Assembly (NCBI GenBank): GCA_023663945.1
Contig: JAMPGL010000028.1
Span: forward strand, 1-51,451
From: Lachnospiraceae bacterium
GTDB taxonomy: Bacteria; Bacillota; Clostridia; Lachnospirales; Lachnospiraceae
Direction of reading: 5' to 3'
Length of the DNA stretch: 51,451 nucleotides
The first letter of the stretch is position 1; each line of letters starts with the position of its first letter. Positions 1 through 7,915 of the stretch are shown here, piece by piece. A program made the position numbers and the translations under genes. The notes under the pieces were generated by a model. That model was not told the origin of the DNA. It did no database searches and worked only from the letters and a program-made list of their open reading frames with translations.

Positions 1-41
1 CCTGTTTTCTTTGTCCGAAGCGAAGCAAGTTTGAAAACAGG
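1..41. terminator. Hairpin at the left window edge
   Basis: CCTGTTTTC at 1-9 is an exact inverted match to GAAAACAGG at 33-41. The interior contains a second self-complementary GAAGCGAAGC-like stretch. It lies downstream of the minus-strand operon that ends at 177, so it may be the operon terminator. The T-run that would prove this lies outside the window. Confidence 0.4.
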
Positions 42-50
42 GGGCTTATA

Positions 51-170
51 TCATCTCTGAGAGCGGATTTTTAGATTTTCTCCAAAAAATTTATCGCACA
101 AGCATTGTTTTAATCGAGATATTCCGCTCAATGTCTTTAATCTCTTTACCACATTAAACCGGAATTTCAT
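51..170 (-). CDS. Possible small basic protein, 39 aa
   Basis: An ATG at 170 opens a 39-codon frame ending in TGA at 51-53, just after the HlyD-like gene stops at 177. The product would be strongly basic (many Lys/Arg, two Cys) with no recognisable family. A GAGGGGGG stretch lies about 12 bases upstream, a loose ribosome-binding spacing. It is followed by the edge hairpin at 1-41, so it would be the last gene of the operon. No homology is known to me, and a chance ORF is a real alternative. Confidence 0.25.
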   Translation of the reverse strand: MKFRFNVVKRLKTLSGISRLKQCLCDKFFGENLKIRSQR

Positions 171-176
171 CGCTCA

Positions 177-1508
177 TTATCCCCCCTCAGCACCCTCCTC
201 CCACCGCACCGTATCCCCTTTTTGCAGTTCCTTATCCGCAGACAATATAATCTTACTGTCCCGGTCCACGGCTCCCTCATCAATCGCCGCCCAATTATCA
301 TTTTTGTCAAGAACTTTAACATTCACCTCATCCACGTAATATTCCCTGCCTAAGATTCCCTCCCTCTCCTTTAACAGATAAACGGAGTCCGTCTTTTCCT
401 TTGCATGCAATGCTGTAAGGGGAATGCAAAGCTTGTACTTTTCTCCGGTTTCCGTGCGGGTTACGGTGCCGGACATTCCCGGTATTCCCGTTCCTTCCGG
501 AAGGTTAACCAGTACCTCATATTTTTCCGGATCATTTCTGCTCTCCGCAAGATAGTCCACTTCCTTTTCCAATTCACCGCTTTCCCCTTCCACTTTCACT
601 GAAATCTCATCTCCCAGACTAATATACTTTTTCTCCTCCTTGTCTAACAGCACCTTAAGCTGGCAGGGAAGGCTTTCATCTGAAATCAAGAGCACAGCCG
701 TATCCGGAATCCGGTCTCCCACCCCTGCCATAATTTCCGTGACAACGCCGGCAAAAGGCGCCCGCACCACTCCCTGTCCATCCTTAATCTGTTGGAAGGT
801 GCTTAGTTCCGCGGAAAGACTGGATTTTTCCAGCTTTGCCACATCAAGGTCTGAAGCCGACTCCTCCGGAAGAAGCATGTCTTCCACTTTCCTGCCCGCC
901 TGCTTCACCGCCTCGTCCCTCTCTGCCTTGGCGTCCGCCTCCCCGTAAGCCGCGCTTTGCAATGCACTCTTTAAGGCTTTCTCCTCTTCACTGCCCTCCC
1001 CATAGCTTCCGCCCTCTTCCTCCAAATCCTGCTCGGCGTGGACATAGCTTTCCAAGGCACGTCCCACCTGAGTATCCTGAATGCGCGCCGTGGTATCATA
1101 GTCCTCTCTGGCACGGGCAAGCTCCAGCTCCTTTTTTTGCCGGGCAAGCTCCTGATTTTCCAATATCGTATTAATTTGGAGAGAAAGCTTGGAGATCTCA
1201 TTCTCCTTTTCCTCTATCCGCTCTTCCAAATCTTCCAAATCGATAGAAAAAAGCACATCTCCCTCTTCCATCCGGTCTCCTGCATGAACCGGCATCGCAT
1301 TAATCCGAAGCCCCGGCAGATAAGTGACCGGACGCTCGCCTCCGGCGGCCACGATTCCCTCTGCCTCTACCGTGTGCTCCACATATTTGGATTCCGGCAG
1401 ACAGGTTGTTACCAGCGGAAGCCGATAGGCATAAATGCTTTTTGACACTATGGTGCAGACCAGCATTAAGCTCAAGAATACCCCTAATCCAATCACCGCT
1501 TTTTTCAT
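177..1508 (-). CDS. HlyD/MacA-like membrane fusion adaptor protein
   Basis: The 443-aa protein has one N-terminal membrane anchor (residues 5-27), then a biotinyl-lipoyl-like half motif near residue 70 (PVHAGDRMEEGDVLFSID). A charged helical hairpin, probably coiled coil, spans about 90-235. The second lipoyl half is near 245 (VRAPFAGVVTEI), followed by beta-barrel domains. This is the layout of periplasmic adaptor/HlyD_D23 proteins; in Gram-positives such proteins sit outside the membrane and partner ABC exporters. It is the last large gene of an operon with a solute-binding protein and two importer-type permeases, which is an odd partner set because no MacB-like ATPase or FtsX permease is adjacent. 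The start ATG has AAAAGGAG about 10 bases upstream. Four 19-bp tandem repeats lie just upstream. Confidence 0.8.
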   Translation of the reverse strand: MKKAVIGLGVFLSLMLVCTIVSKSIYAYRLPLVTTCLPESKYVEHTVEAEGIVAAGGERPVTYLPGLRINAMPVHAGDRMEEGDVLFSIDLEDLEERIEEKENEISKLSLQINTILENQELARQKKELELARAREDYDTTARIQDTQVGRALESYVHAEQDLEEEGGSYGEGSEEEKALKSALQSAAYGEADAKAERDEAVKQAGRKVEDMLLPEESASDLDVAKLEKSSLSAELSTFQQIKDGQGVVRAPFAGVVTEIMAGVGDRIPDTAVLLISDESLPCQLKVLLDKEEKKYISLGDEISVKVEGESGELEKEVDYLAESRNDPEKYEVLVNLPEGTGIPGMSGTVTRTETGEKYKLCIPLTALHAKEKTDSVYLLKEREGILGREYYVDEVNVKVLDKNDNWAAIDEGAVDRDSKIILSADKELQKGDTVRWEEGAEGG

Positions 1509-1520
1509 CCCTTCTTCACT

Positions 1521-1596
1521 CCTTTTGAAATATTAATTTCCTTTTGAAACGTTAATCTCCTTTTGAAACGTTAATTTCCTTTTAAAAAGTTAATCT
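1521..1596. repeat. Four 19-bp tandem repeats
   Basis: Four consecutive 19-bp units start at 1521, 1540, 1559 and 1578. The consensus is CCTTTTGAAACGTTAATTT; units 2 and 3 are nearly identical and units 1 and 4 are more diverged. A partial fifth unit (ATTTGAAAAG) follows. On the minus strand each unit carries AAAAGG followed by an AT-rich stretch, so the array multiplies a ribosome-binding-like sequence in the 100-base gap between the permease stop (1611) and the adaptor start (1508). Confidence 0.85.
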
Positions 1597-1610
1597 ATTT
1601 GAAAAGAATT

Positions 1611-2486
1611 TTACTCCTTCAACCCCGAATAAATGATCCCCTGCTCCAGATAATCCTGTCCCATCACAAACACAAAGACCGCCGGTATCAGCGTAATCAC
1701 GCTTGCACAAAAGGCAAAACCCGCCTGTCCCCAAGTGATCTCCGGCAAATATAGCGAAAGCGGCCAAAGCGCCTTATCTTCCAAAAAAGCCATAGGCTGT
1801 TCCATCAGATTCCAATATTCCAGAAATCCCAGAACCACAGCGGAGAGAAGCCCGCTTTTTCCGAGCGGCAGCCCCAGACGGCAAAAGATTGTCAGCTCCC
1901 CTGCTCCATCTATCCGCGCCGCCTCCAAGAGCTGAGGCGGAATCCCCCGAAATCCGCCATAAGATAAAAACACTGGAAAGGTAGAAAACACCGCCGGAAG
2001 GATAATCGCCTGATGGCTGTTTAGCAGGGATAACTTATTTAAAATCAGATAACTTGAAAGCATGGTCACCTGAAAAGGCAGAAGCATCAGCACTACATAA
2101 AGCGCAAACAACAGCCTGCTTCCTTTTACCGGATATACGGCAAATCCCCACGCCGCCGGGACTGCCAGAAGGAGCTGTCCCGCTAGGACGCACAGAACCA
2201 GTTTCATGGAGTTCCAGAACAGCACAAAAAACTGCGGCGTTTCAAACAACAGCTTTCCATAATTTTGAAAGGAAGGAAAATCCGGAAGCAGTTTCCAGCT
2301 TATAAACTTACTTCCATCCGTAAATACCGAAGTCAGATACCCATTTAATTCCAAAGTATCCATCAGGGAACCGGACAACAAAATAAGTACCGGCAATATC
2401 ACCAACAGCAACGGAAGCAAAAGTAAGACAATTGCTCCTGCCTTTTTCAAACATCTGCCTGCAATCATTGAGTATTTACCCAGCAT
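1611..2486 (-). CDS. Carbohydrate-type ABC transporter permease (MalG-like)
   Basis: This is an integral membrane protein with about six membrane segments and the cytoplasmic EAA loop (EAARIDGAGELTIFCRLGLP) that docks to the ATPase, typical of MalG/CUT1 inner-membrane permeases. The open frame extends upstream to 2603 and would overlap the preceding permease. The ATG at 2486 is preferred because AGGGAGG lies four bases upstream and gives a normal 291-aa length. It forms an operon with the MalF-like permease and the solute-binding lipoprotein. No ATPase gene is present, so it probably uses a shared MsmK/UgpC-type ATPase encoded elsewhere, as is common in Firmicutes. Confidence 0.88.
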   Translation of the reverse strand: MLGKYSMIAGRCLKKAGAIVLLLLPLLLVILPVLILLSGSLMDTLELNGYLTSVFTDGSKFISWKLLPDFPSFQNYGKLLFETPQFFVLFWNSMKLVLCVLAGQLLLAVPAAWGFAVYPVKGSRLLFALYVVLMLLPFQVTMLSSYLILNKLSLLNSHQAIILPAVFSTFPVFLSYGGFRGIPPQLLEAARIDGAGELTIFCRLGLPLGKSGLLSAVVLGFLEYWNLMEQPMAFLEDKALWPLSLYLPEITWGQAGFAFCASVITLIPAVFVFVMGQDYLEQGIIYSGLKE

Positions 2487-2556
2487 TCCGCCTCCCTGAA
2501 GTCTCATTTCTTCTGTCTTCATTTTCCTTCTCAACCTTCCCTGCTTTCCCTTTTCC

Positions 2557-3420
2557 CTAAACCGCATCTTTATCCCACAACCTCTGCAGTCCCAAAATTG
2601 CAATCAGCAGTACTCCTCCGGTGCACACCGCTGCCGCCGCCATTTTATCCAGCTCCAAGTTGACAAACCAATTGTTAAAAAGATGCTGCAACAGATAGAT
2701 GCTTTTATCCGGATACGCGCCAGCAGTGAGATACGCCTCCCGGTATATTTTAAAGGAGTTTAAAAAGGACAAGATTACAATCGTGTAAAGGCTTCCTTTT
2801 AGGCAGGGGAGCACAATGTAACGCAGGCTTTTCCATTTCCCCGCGCCGTCCACCCTTGCCGCTTCCAAAAGCTCCGCCGGAATCCCCATGAGCCCTGCCA
2901 GCCAGAGCACCACCGTGTATCCCATGTTTTTCCAGATATAGCTTCCCACCAGCACCCAAAAGGCGGCCGACGTCCCCAGATAATCCTTATGTACTTCCCC
3001 CCACATCCCGCTCCACTGACCCAGCCGGGTAAGAAGCAGATTGAGAAATCCCTGCTTATAAAAGACTATTTTCCAGACCATCACAATGGTTGCCGTAGGC
3101 ATAGCAAGCGGAAATAAATAAATGGACTTCACCCACCTTTTATTTTTAAGCGTATTTAATAACAGCGCCGTCACAAAGCCCGTCAACACCAACAGAGGAA
3201 TGCCCGCCAGTGTAAATTTCACCGTATTTCCCACCGCCAGCATAAACGCCTGATTTTGAAAAATTGTCCGGTAATTCTTAAGCCCGTTAAACTGCCCCGT
3301 CACCGCCGTGGTAAAGGAACGCCGCACCACATCTCCAAAGGGAAGCAGTACAAAAATCACAATTCCCACAAATCCGGGGAAAACAAATAAATAAAAAAAT
3401 TTCCGTCTTTTCTTTAACAT
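2557..3420 (-). CDS. Carbohydrate-type ABC transporter permease (MalF-like)
   Basis: The 287-aa membrane protein starts with a short basic tail (MLKKRRKF) and a first membrane segment. It has about six segments in all and carries the EAA loop (EAARVDGAGKWKSLRYIVLP) near residue 190. This is the usual architecture of the first permease of CUT1 sugar importers. It begins 40 bases after the solute-binding protein stop, with GAGGAAAAGG upstream of its ATG, and is followed by its MalG-like partner. The substrate cannot be read from sequence. Confidence 0.88.
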   Translation of the reverse strand: MLKKRRKFFYLFVFPGFVGIVIFVLLPFGDVVRRSFTTAVTGQFNGLKNYRTIFQNQAFMLAVGNTVKFTLAGIPLLVLTGFVTALLLNTLKNKRWVKSIYLFPLAMPTATIVMVWKIVFYKQGFLNLLLTRLGQWSGMWGEVHKDYLGTSAAFWVLVGSYIWKNMGYTVVLWLAGLMGIPAELLEAARVDGAGKWKSLRYIVLPCLKGSLYTIVILSFLNSFKIYREAYLTAGAYPDKSIYLLQHLFNNWFVNLELDKMAAAAVCTGGVLLIAILGLQRLWDKDAV

Positions 3421-3460
3421 TGCCTTTTCCTCTTATTCATGCAGGCATGACTTTGACTCG

Positions 3461-5923
3461 TTACTCGCTGAAATAAATGGAAAGCTGTTGTCTGACTGCT
3501 TCCAGCGTCTGTTCCAGACTCTGCTCCTCCTGCACGTATTTTTCTCCCGCTTCAAACACTGTCTTCTCCAAAACAATGTCTTCAATATAAGGAGTGTCCG
3601 CCGATTCCATCCAGCTTCTAAAGGTATTCATTTCTTTTTCTGTCGCTATAAAGACAGTGAAATGCGTTTCCCTTCCGTCCTCGTCGATAACAGCCTGCAT
3701 CCCGTATTCTCCGTCTTCACTTACATACTTTTCTTCCGGCTTAAAGGATTCTTCCAAGGCTTCCTTATTAATCACATAGCTTCCCAGCGCAGTCTGAATT
3801 TCTTTTCCCAAAAATACCCTGAAAAATTCTTCTGCCCGCTCTCCCTTCTCGGTCGCCGCATTGATTCCCAGTATAGTTGCCGGAATATATACGTTTTCAC
3901 ACAATCCTTTTACCGGAGTAAACACCGCATCCTCAAAGCCCTTGTTCTTTGCAGTCGAAGCAAGCTCCCAATATCCATACGGATAAGATGTTATCCCCAT
4001 GGAAAATTGCAGATAATCTCCCACAAAATAAATCTCATTGCTGGTATACCAGGTAATGTCATACAGCCAGTCTTCGCCGTATTCCCTGACATAATATTCC
4101 TCATCCAGTAAGTGCTCCGTAATACTCTTTTCATTTAATCCGTCCATCTGGGCATCGTAAATTCTCTTCATTTGCGTGAGAAACTCCCCAATTGCTTCTA
4201 CGTTGATTTCCCCACTGTCATTTTTCCATGCCGGTGCCGAAATTGGTGCAAAAGACTTCATAATCTTCTTTGCATTACACTGATAAAGAATGTCCTTTCC
4301 CGGATTATCTTCCCTGATTCGGCAGATTTCGTCAGCTATGGATTCAAGGTCTTTCATCCCTGAAATATATTCTCCCCTGCCAAGCGCCACCGGAAGATAA
4401 ACGATCGCGGGAACCATGTAAACCTTTCCGTCCTTCGCCATATTTTGATAAATATTTTCATATAAATCCTCTTCCCTGCCGATTTCAGCCATCAGGTCAG
4501 TAAGGTCAAGAAGCAGTCCCTTTTCCATATAAGAATCCATCGGCAGTCCGTCCAGCATCAGCACATCCGGTCCTTCCCCCGCCATAATCCGGGTATTTAA
4601 ATTTTTCAGCGCATCCTCTCTGGTGACTGCATCTTCCTGCGCCATACCGATTTCATACTCCACATAAACCTCGGGGTGATTGAACTGATATAGGGAAATT
4701 GCCGTGCGGACGCTGTAACTGTCTTTCAGGCTGTATACCTTCAAGCTTTCCTCCGGAACGGACGGCATATCCGGGTCATAAGTAAAACGCACCAGCTTTC
4801 CGGCGCTGGAAACTGCCAAAAACTCCCCGTTTTCCAGCGCAGTCATATTTTTTAGGCTGTATAAAGGGCTTCCCAGTCTGGACAGGCTTCCGTCAATCAA
4901 CTGCTCCATCTTGTTTTCTTCCAGTAAATAGCGGTGCAGTCCCTTATCGCCTGCCAGATAAAGCTCCCCCTCTTTTCCCGGAAAAAGATAAAGGTCATAC
5001 CAGCTTCCTCCGTTAAATCCTCTGTCCTGATAATTCTCTTTTATAAAAGAAGCAAACTCCTCCGCTTCCACAGCCTCCCCCTTTTCCATATCATAAAGGA
5101 GCGGTGCCGCAAAGTCGTATCCGTCTACAATCATCAGATTCCCCTGAAACTGCACCAGCTCAGGTCTGCCCTCCGCCGTGAGAAACAGCTTCCCTCTGCC
5201 GTCCTTATCGATTTCGTATATTTTATCCCCTAATGTCGTCACAAAGGTTCTACCGGAGTCCGAAAACCAAATGGCGGAAGGGTACATCTCATCTTCCGAA
5301 AGAGATAATTCTACGGGAATTTCGGTGCCGTCCGGGCTTATCAGCATACATTCCGGGCTGAAGGAATCAAACACGGAAGCCTCTTCCTCATTTTCTTCCT
5401 GCTCATTGCCTGTTTCCTGCCCACCGCTTTCCATTGAATTGTCACTTTGCTCCTGCCTGTCACTTTCTATCAAACTGTCACTTTGCTCCTGCTCATTGCT
5501 TTCCCCACTGTAATCATTAAAAATAACGCCGAGCGTCCCATCCGGCGCCATCTGAATATCCATAAAATAGGCACTGTTCATCTTCTCATCAAGCCAAGGA
5601 TTTTTCATATTCTCCCATGTTTCCCCCTGATCCGTTGATTCCCAGATTCCCGTGGTTTCATCGGTGATGATAAGCCTTCCGTCAGAAAACCTTCTCATTC
5701 CGCTTACAATCTCTAAATCGTCAGTCAAATCAATTTCCCTTTCCGCGTAACGCCCCATTCCGGCATTCTCTTTCTCTGTGCCCTGAGCATCCTCTTGGGA
5801 GCTGCCCACACTTTGGTCTCCTGTACTTGCGTTTTGATTCCCACATCCTGCGGTCAAAAGCAGTATTACCGCTGTCAGTGCATAAAGTACTCTTTTGGCT
5901 GATAAATTTTTCATTTTAATCAC
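3461..5923 (-). CDS. Large lipoprotein: propeller-like region plus solute-binding domain
   Basis: The 820-aa protein has a lipoprotein signal peptide with lipobox LTAGC (Cys27). Residues about 60-390 contain repeated short strand-turn motifs (for example TDQGETWENM) suggesting a beta-propeller or sialidase-like sensor. The acidic low-complexity segment near 140-185 repeats EQSD. From about 400 on it resembles an extracellular solute-binding protein family 1 (NHPEVYVEY, GEGPDVLML). Such proteins are usually about 430 aa, so this is a fusion. The start is uncertain: GTG at 5923 has AAAGGA four bases upstream, while ATG at 5914 has wider spacing. It heads the operon with two permeases and an HlyD-like protein, and its promoter carries BlaI-type operators. 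Confidence 0.8.
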   Translation of the reverse strand: MIKMKNLSAKRVLYALTAVILLLTAGCGNQNASTGDQSVGSSQEDAQGTEKENAGMGRYAEREIDLTDDLEIVSGMRRFSDGRLIITDETTGIWESTDQGETWENMKNPWLDEKMNSAYFMDIQMAPDGTLGVIFNDYSGESNEQEQSDSLIESDRQEQSDNSMESGGQETGNEQEENEEEASVFDSFSPECMLISPDGTEIPVELSLSEDEMYPSAIWFSDSGRTFVTTLGDKIYEIDKDGRGKLFLTAEGRPELVQFQGNLMIVDGYDFAAPLLYDMEKGEAVEAEEFASFIKENYQDRGFNGGSWYDLYLFPGKEGELYLAGDKGLHRYLLEENKMEQLIDGSLSRLGSPLYSLKNMTALENGEFLAVSSAGKLVRFTYDPDMPSVPEESLKVYSLKDSYSVRTAISLYQFNHPEVYVEYEIGMAQEDAVTREDALKNLNTRIMAGEGPDVLMLDGLPMDSYMEKGLLLDLTDLMAEIGREEDLYENIYQNMAKDGKVYMVPAIVYLPVALGRGEYISGMKDLESIADEICRIREDNPGKDILYQCNAKKIMKSFAPISAPAWKNDSGEINVEAIGEFLTQMKRIYDAQMDGLNEKSITEHLLDEEYYVREYGEDWLYDITWYTSNEIYFVGDYLQFSMGITSYPYGYWELASTAKNKGFEDAVFTPVKGLCENVYIPATILGINAATEKGERAEEFFRVFLGKEIQTALGSYVINKEALEESFKPEEKYVSEDGEYGMQAVIDEDGRETHFTVFIATEKEMNTFRSWMESADTPYIEDIVLEKTVFEAGEKYVQEEQSLEQTLEAVRQQLSIYFSE

Positions 5924-6036
5924 TCATTCCTTTCCCTTCATTCAGGCACAAAGAGCATGAAAACATTTTCTAAAAATTTTTTCTGAAAATATTTTTATGC
6001 TGACCCCTTCCTGAAACTATTCGATTATATGCAAAC

Positions 6037-6052
6037 AACTACTGCGATAGTC
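6037..6052. promoter_or_regulatory. BlaI-type operator, downstream site
   Basis: AACTACTGCGATAGTC matches the GACTA-N6-TAGTC dyad found at 6065-6080 and 10019-10034, with one base changed in the left arm. It lies 28 bp from the neighbouring site, centre to centre, inside the predicted transcript of the lipoprotein operon. Confidence 0.6.
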
Positions 6053-6063
6053 ATTTCTTTTAT

Positions 6064-6092
6064 AGACTATCACAGTAGTCACTATATGTCAA
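6064..6092 (-). promoter_or_regulatory. Promoter of the lipoprotein/ABC operon with overlapping BlaI-type operator
   Basis: On the minus strand -35 TTGACA (6087-6092) is followed by 17 bp and TAGTCT (6064-6069). The operator GACTATCACAGTAGTC (6065-6080, GACTA-N6-TAGTC) overlaps the -10 and spacer. The blaI-like gene promoter at 10018-10046 has the same -35/-10 sequences, spacing and operator position, so the same repressor is inferred to act at both. Confidence 0.65.
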
Positions 6093-6142
6093 ATCTTTTT
6101 CTCTTTTATAATTAATGACATTAGAAATATCTTTTTTGTTCC

Positions 6143-6210
6143 CGCAAAAGTTTACGTATATGGATTTTGCAGGAAATGGAAAGAGGCACTTGTTATGTCG
6201 TTTACTATAA
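6143..6210. repeat. Dispersed structured repeat, copy A
   Basis: This 68-bp sequence matches 28576-28643 at 55 of 68 positions without gaps. On the minus strand it reads TATAGTAAACGACATAACAA, then a hairpin with 11-bp arms (6065-6075 of the local 6100s, that is 6165-6175, with 6139-6149). The 15-base loop contains CATATACGTAA. One stem pair is a U-G wobble only in the minus-strand RNA. Confidence 0.75.
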
Positions 6211-6636
6211 TTTCTGCTTAATTTCATGGTGCCGGAGTGCTGGATAAAAAATGCAAGTTTTATCATATTGGTTCTTTCCTACAGAATCGTTCAATTATTA
6301 GAATTTTGTACCTGCACCAAATAGAAAATTTCAGCTTACATGCAAAATCAAGTATGAAACAAAGGGAAAATCAAATTTCAATACCACATATTGTATTGTG
6401 CACTTTTTTATTTGAGGCTCATTGACATAAAATTTCTACATGACAAGAGCTTCTTTCCGTGTTATACTCCTTTCAAAGCAGAAATTTCAATATTCTATAA
6501 CAGTTCTTGCCGTTTTAACAAAGACGGCGTTATCAGCCCGGAGGGCGTCAGACGAAATCATGCTTTTATTTCAACTAATCACAAGTAGAGCAGAAGTTTC
6601 GCGCCAGACGCACGTACCTTCTGCAAGGGAGGTACT

Positions 6637-7665
6637 ATGGGAAAAGAAGACATAAAACTGAAAACTTATTTGGAGGATGCCAGAAGATACGCGGACTTAT
6701 GGAACGGCAGTGTTTTCAGCGGACAGCAGATGCTTAAGCCGGAGGAACTGCGGGTAGTCAGCCCGGTTTTGACAAGTGCGTCTGACGGAAATGCCTTGGA
6801 ACGAACCCGCGATCTGGTCATGATGCAGAGCGGTACGGGACAATGCTTTGCCGTTTATGCCGTGGAAAATCAAGAAAATATTGATTACAGTATGCCTGCC
6901 CGCATCATGATCCAGGAGGCTCTGGAATACAACGGACAACTCCGGAAGATTATGCGTACAAACGAGCTGATGGATAAGGAATACCAAACAAAGCATGGAG
7001 ACAAAATTTATCAAAACGCAGGAGAGCAGATGTATAGAATCCGCAGAACCGATAAGTTATATCCAGTGATAACTCTGCTCATCTACTGGGGTGAAAAGGA
7101 ATGGGACGGTCCAAAGAGCCTCCGGGAGATGATGGACTTTGGCGGAAATAATAACCTGCTTGGAGCGAAGCTTAGAGAAATGATTCCAGAATATCCGCTG
7201 CACTTTCTTGACCTAACAGAGTTTAAGCATTTTGAGCATTTCCAAACAGAGTTAAGACCGCTTTTGGAGCTTTACCAGAAGCGGAACTGCAAAGAAGAGT
7301 TTATCAAGTATCTAAAAGATGAAGAAAAATGCACCAACATGGATGACGAGAGCTGGCATCTGCTTAGCAATCTGACCCGTTCAAAAGGGATAAAGAAGTT
7401 GGTGCAGGAGAAAGGTCAAAAAAGAGAAGGGAGCAGGATTATGTGCAGAGCAATGGATGAATGGGAAGCAGATTGTATCGAAAAAGGCAGAATTGAAGCG
7501 AATATTGAGAATATCATCGACCTTTTGGAGGATCGCGGAGAGGTTTCGGATAAATTAAAAGATTATGTTTCTTCACAAAAAGATTTGTCTCTGCTGGGAC
7601 GCTGGCATAAATTGGCGGCACGCGCAGAAAGCGTTAAAGAATTTGAAGAGCAGATTAATAGCTAA
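6637..7665 (+). CDS. Rpn-like PD-(D/E)XK nuclease/putative transposase family protein
   Basis: The 342-aa soluble protein begins MGKEDIKLKTYL, 5 bases after AGGGAGG. Its overall layout resembles the Rpn (recombination-promoting nuclease, formerly YhgA/transposase_31-like) proteins that are multi-copy in Lachnospiraceae. These have an N-terminal PD-(D/E)XK-like domain, a conserved LYPVITLLIYWG strand mid-protein (about residues 140-151) and a helical, charged C-terminus. I recognise the family from overall pattern and cannot confirm the catalytic residues by eye. It stands alone, followed directly by a fold-back element that probably ends transcription. Confidence 0.55.
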   Translation: MGKEDIKLKTYLEDARRYADLWNGSVFSGQQMLKPEELRVVSPVLTSASDGNALERTRDLVMMQSGTGQCFAVYAVENQENIDYSMPARIMIQEALEYNGQLRKIMRTNELMDKEYQTKHGDKIYQNAGEQMYRIRRTDKLYPVITLLIYWGEKEWDGPKSLREMMDFGGNNNLLGAKLREMIPEYPLHFLDLTEFKHFEHFQTELRPLLELYQKRNCKEEFIKYLKDEEKCTNMDDESWHLLSNLTRSKGIKKLVQEKGQKREGSRIMCRAMDEWEADCIEKGRIEANIENIIDLLEDRGEVSDKLKDYVSSQKDLSLLGRWHKLAARAESVKEFEEQINS

Positions 7666-7682
7666 TACGGGAGATGGGTACA

Positions 7683-7915
7683 TTAAATTTCTGTTTAGTT
7701 TAATTAGCAAACGTAATACGGTACGCTCCGGAGAAAAACAAATTCTACGTCACCACGCTCTCACTCTCTAAAAGGCGTAGCAGTACTTGGTGAGGTATTT
7801 TCGAACCTAGTACTGCTGCGCTTTTTAGTGAACGAGAGTGGGGCGACGTAGAAGTTATTCTTGATACGAGTGGTCGTTTTGATAATACGCCTAATCAGAC
7901 TAAACCGGAATTTAA
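7683..7915. repeat. Fold-back (MITE-like) inverted-repeat element
   Basis: The ends match as inverted repeats: 7683-7707 against 7891-7915 at 21 of 25 positions. The core 7744-7853 is a long imperfect palindrome with about 45-base arms (TCTACGTC ... GACGTAGA outside, GCAGTACT ... AGTACTGC inside). It fills the gap between two converging genes and its right end runs into the stop codon of the M56 gene. No ORF is inside. It may also act as a bidirectional terminator. No clear target-site duplication is seen. Confidence 0.7.

Larger units (their letters stand above)
5924..6636. other. Intergenic control region, 713 bp
   Basis: No gene is supported here. It separates the divergent lipoprotein/ABC operon (minus) and the Rpn-like gene (plus). 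It holds the BlaI-type promoter and two operators (6037-6092) and one full copy of the dispersed structured repeat (6143-6210). A short stem GCCGT/ACGGC lies near 6508-6527. The stretch 6215-6500 is AT-rich with no feature I can name. Confidence 0.7.

Noticed and set aside
836-1174. Long plus-strand ORFs opposite the HlyD-like gene (for example 112 aa)
   Set aside because: Biased composition rich in Pro/Ser/Arg is typical of antisense shadows of a Glu/Ala-rich coiled coil; no ribosome site.
5240-5520. CRISPR-like short repeats in the lipoprotein gene (TGTCACTTTGCTCCTGC-type)
   Set aside because: They are in frame, encode EQSD-type low complexity, have irregular spacing and no unique spacers; no cas genes are present.
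154-7914. TAAACCGGAATTT shared at 154-166 and 7901-7913
   Set aside because: A 13-base match between two places in 51 kb is expected by chance, and the surrounding sequence does not align.
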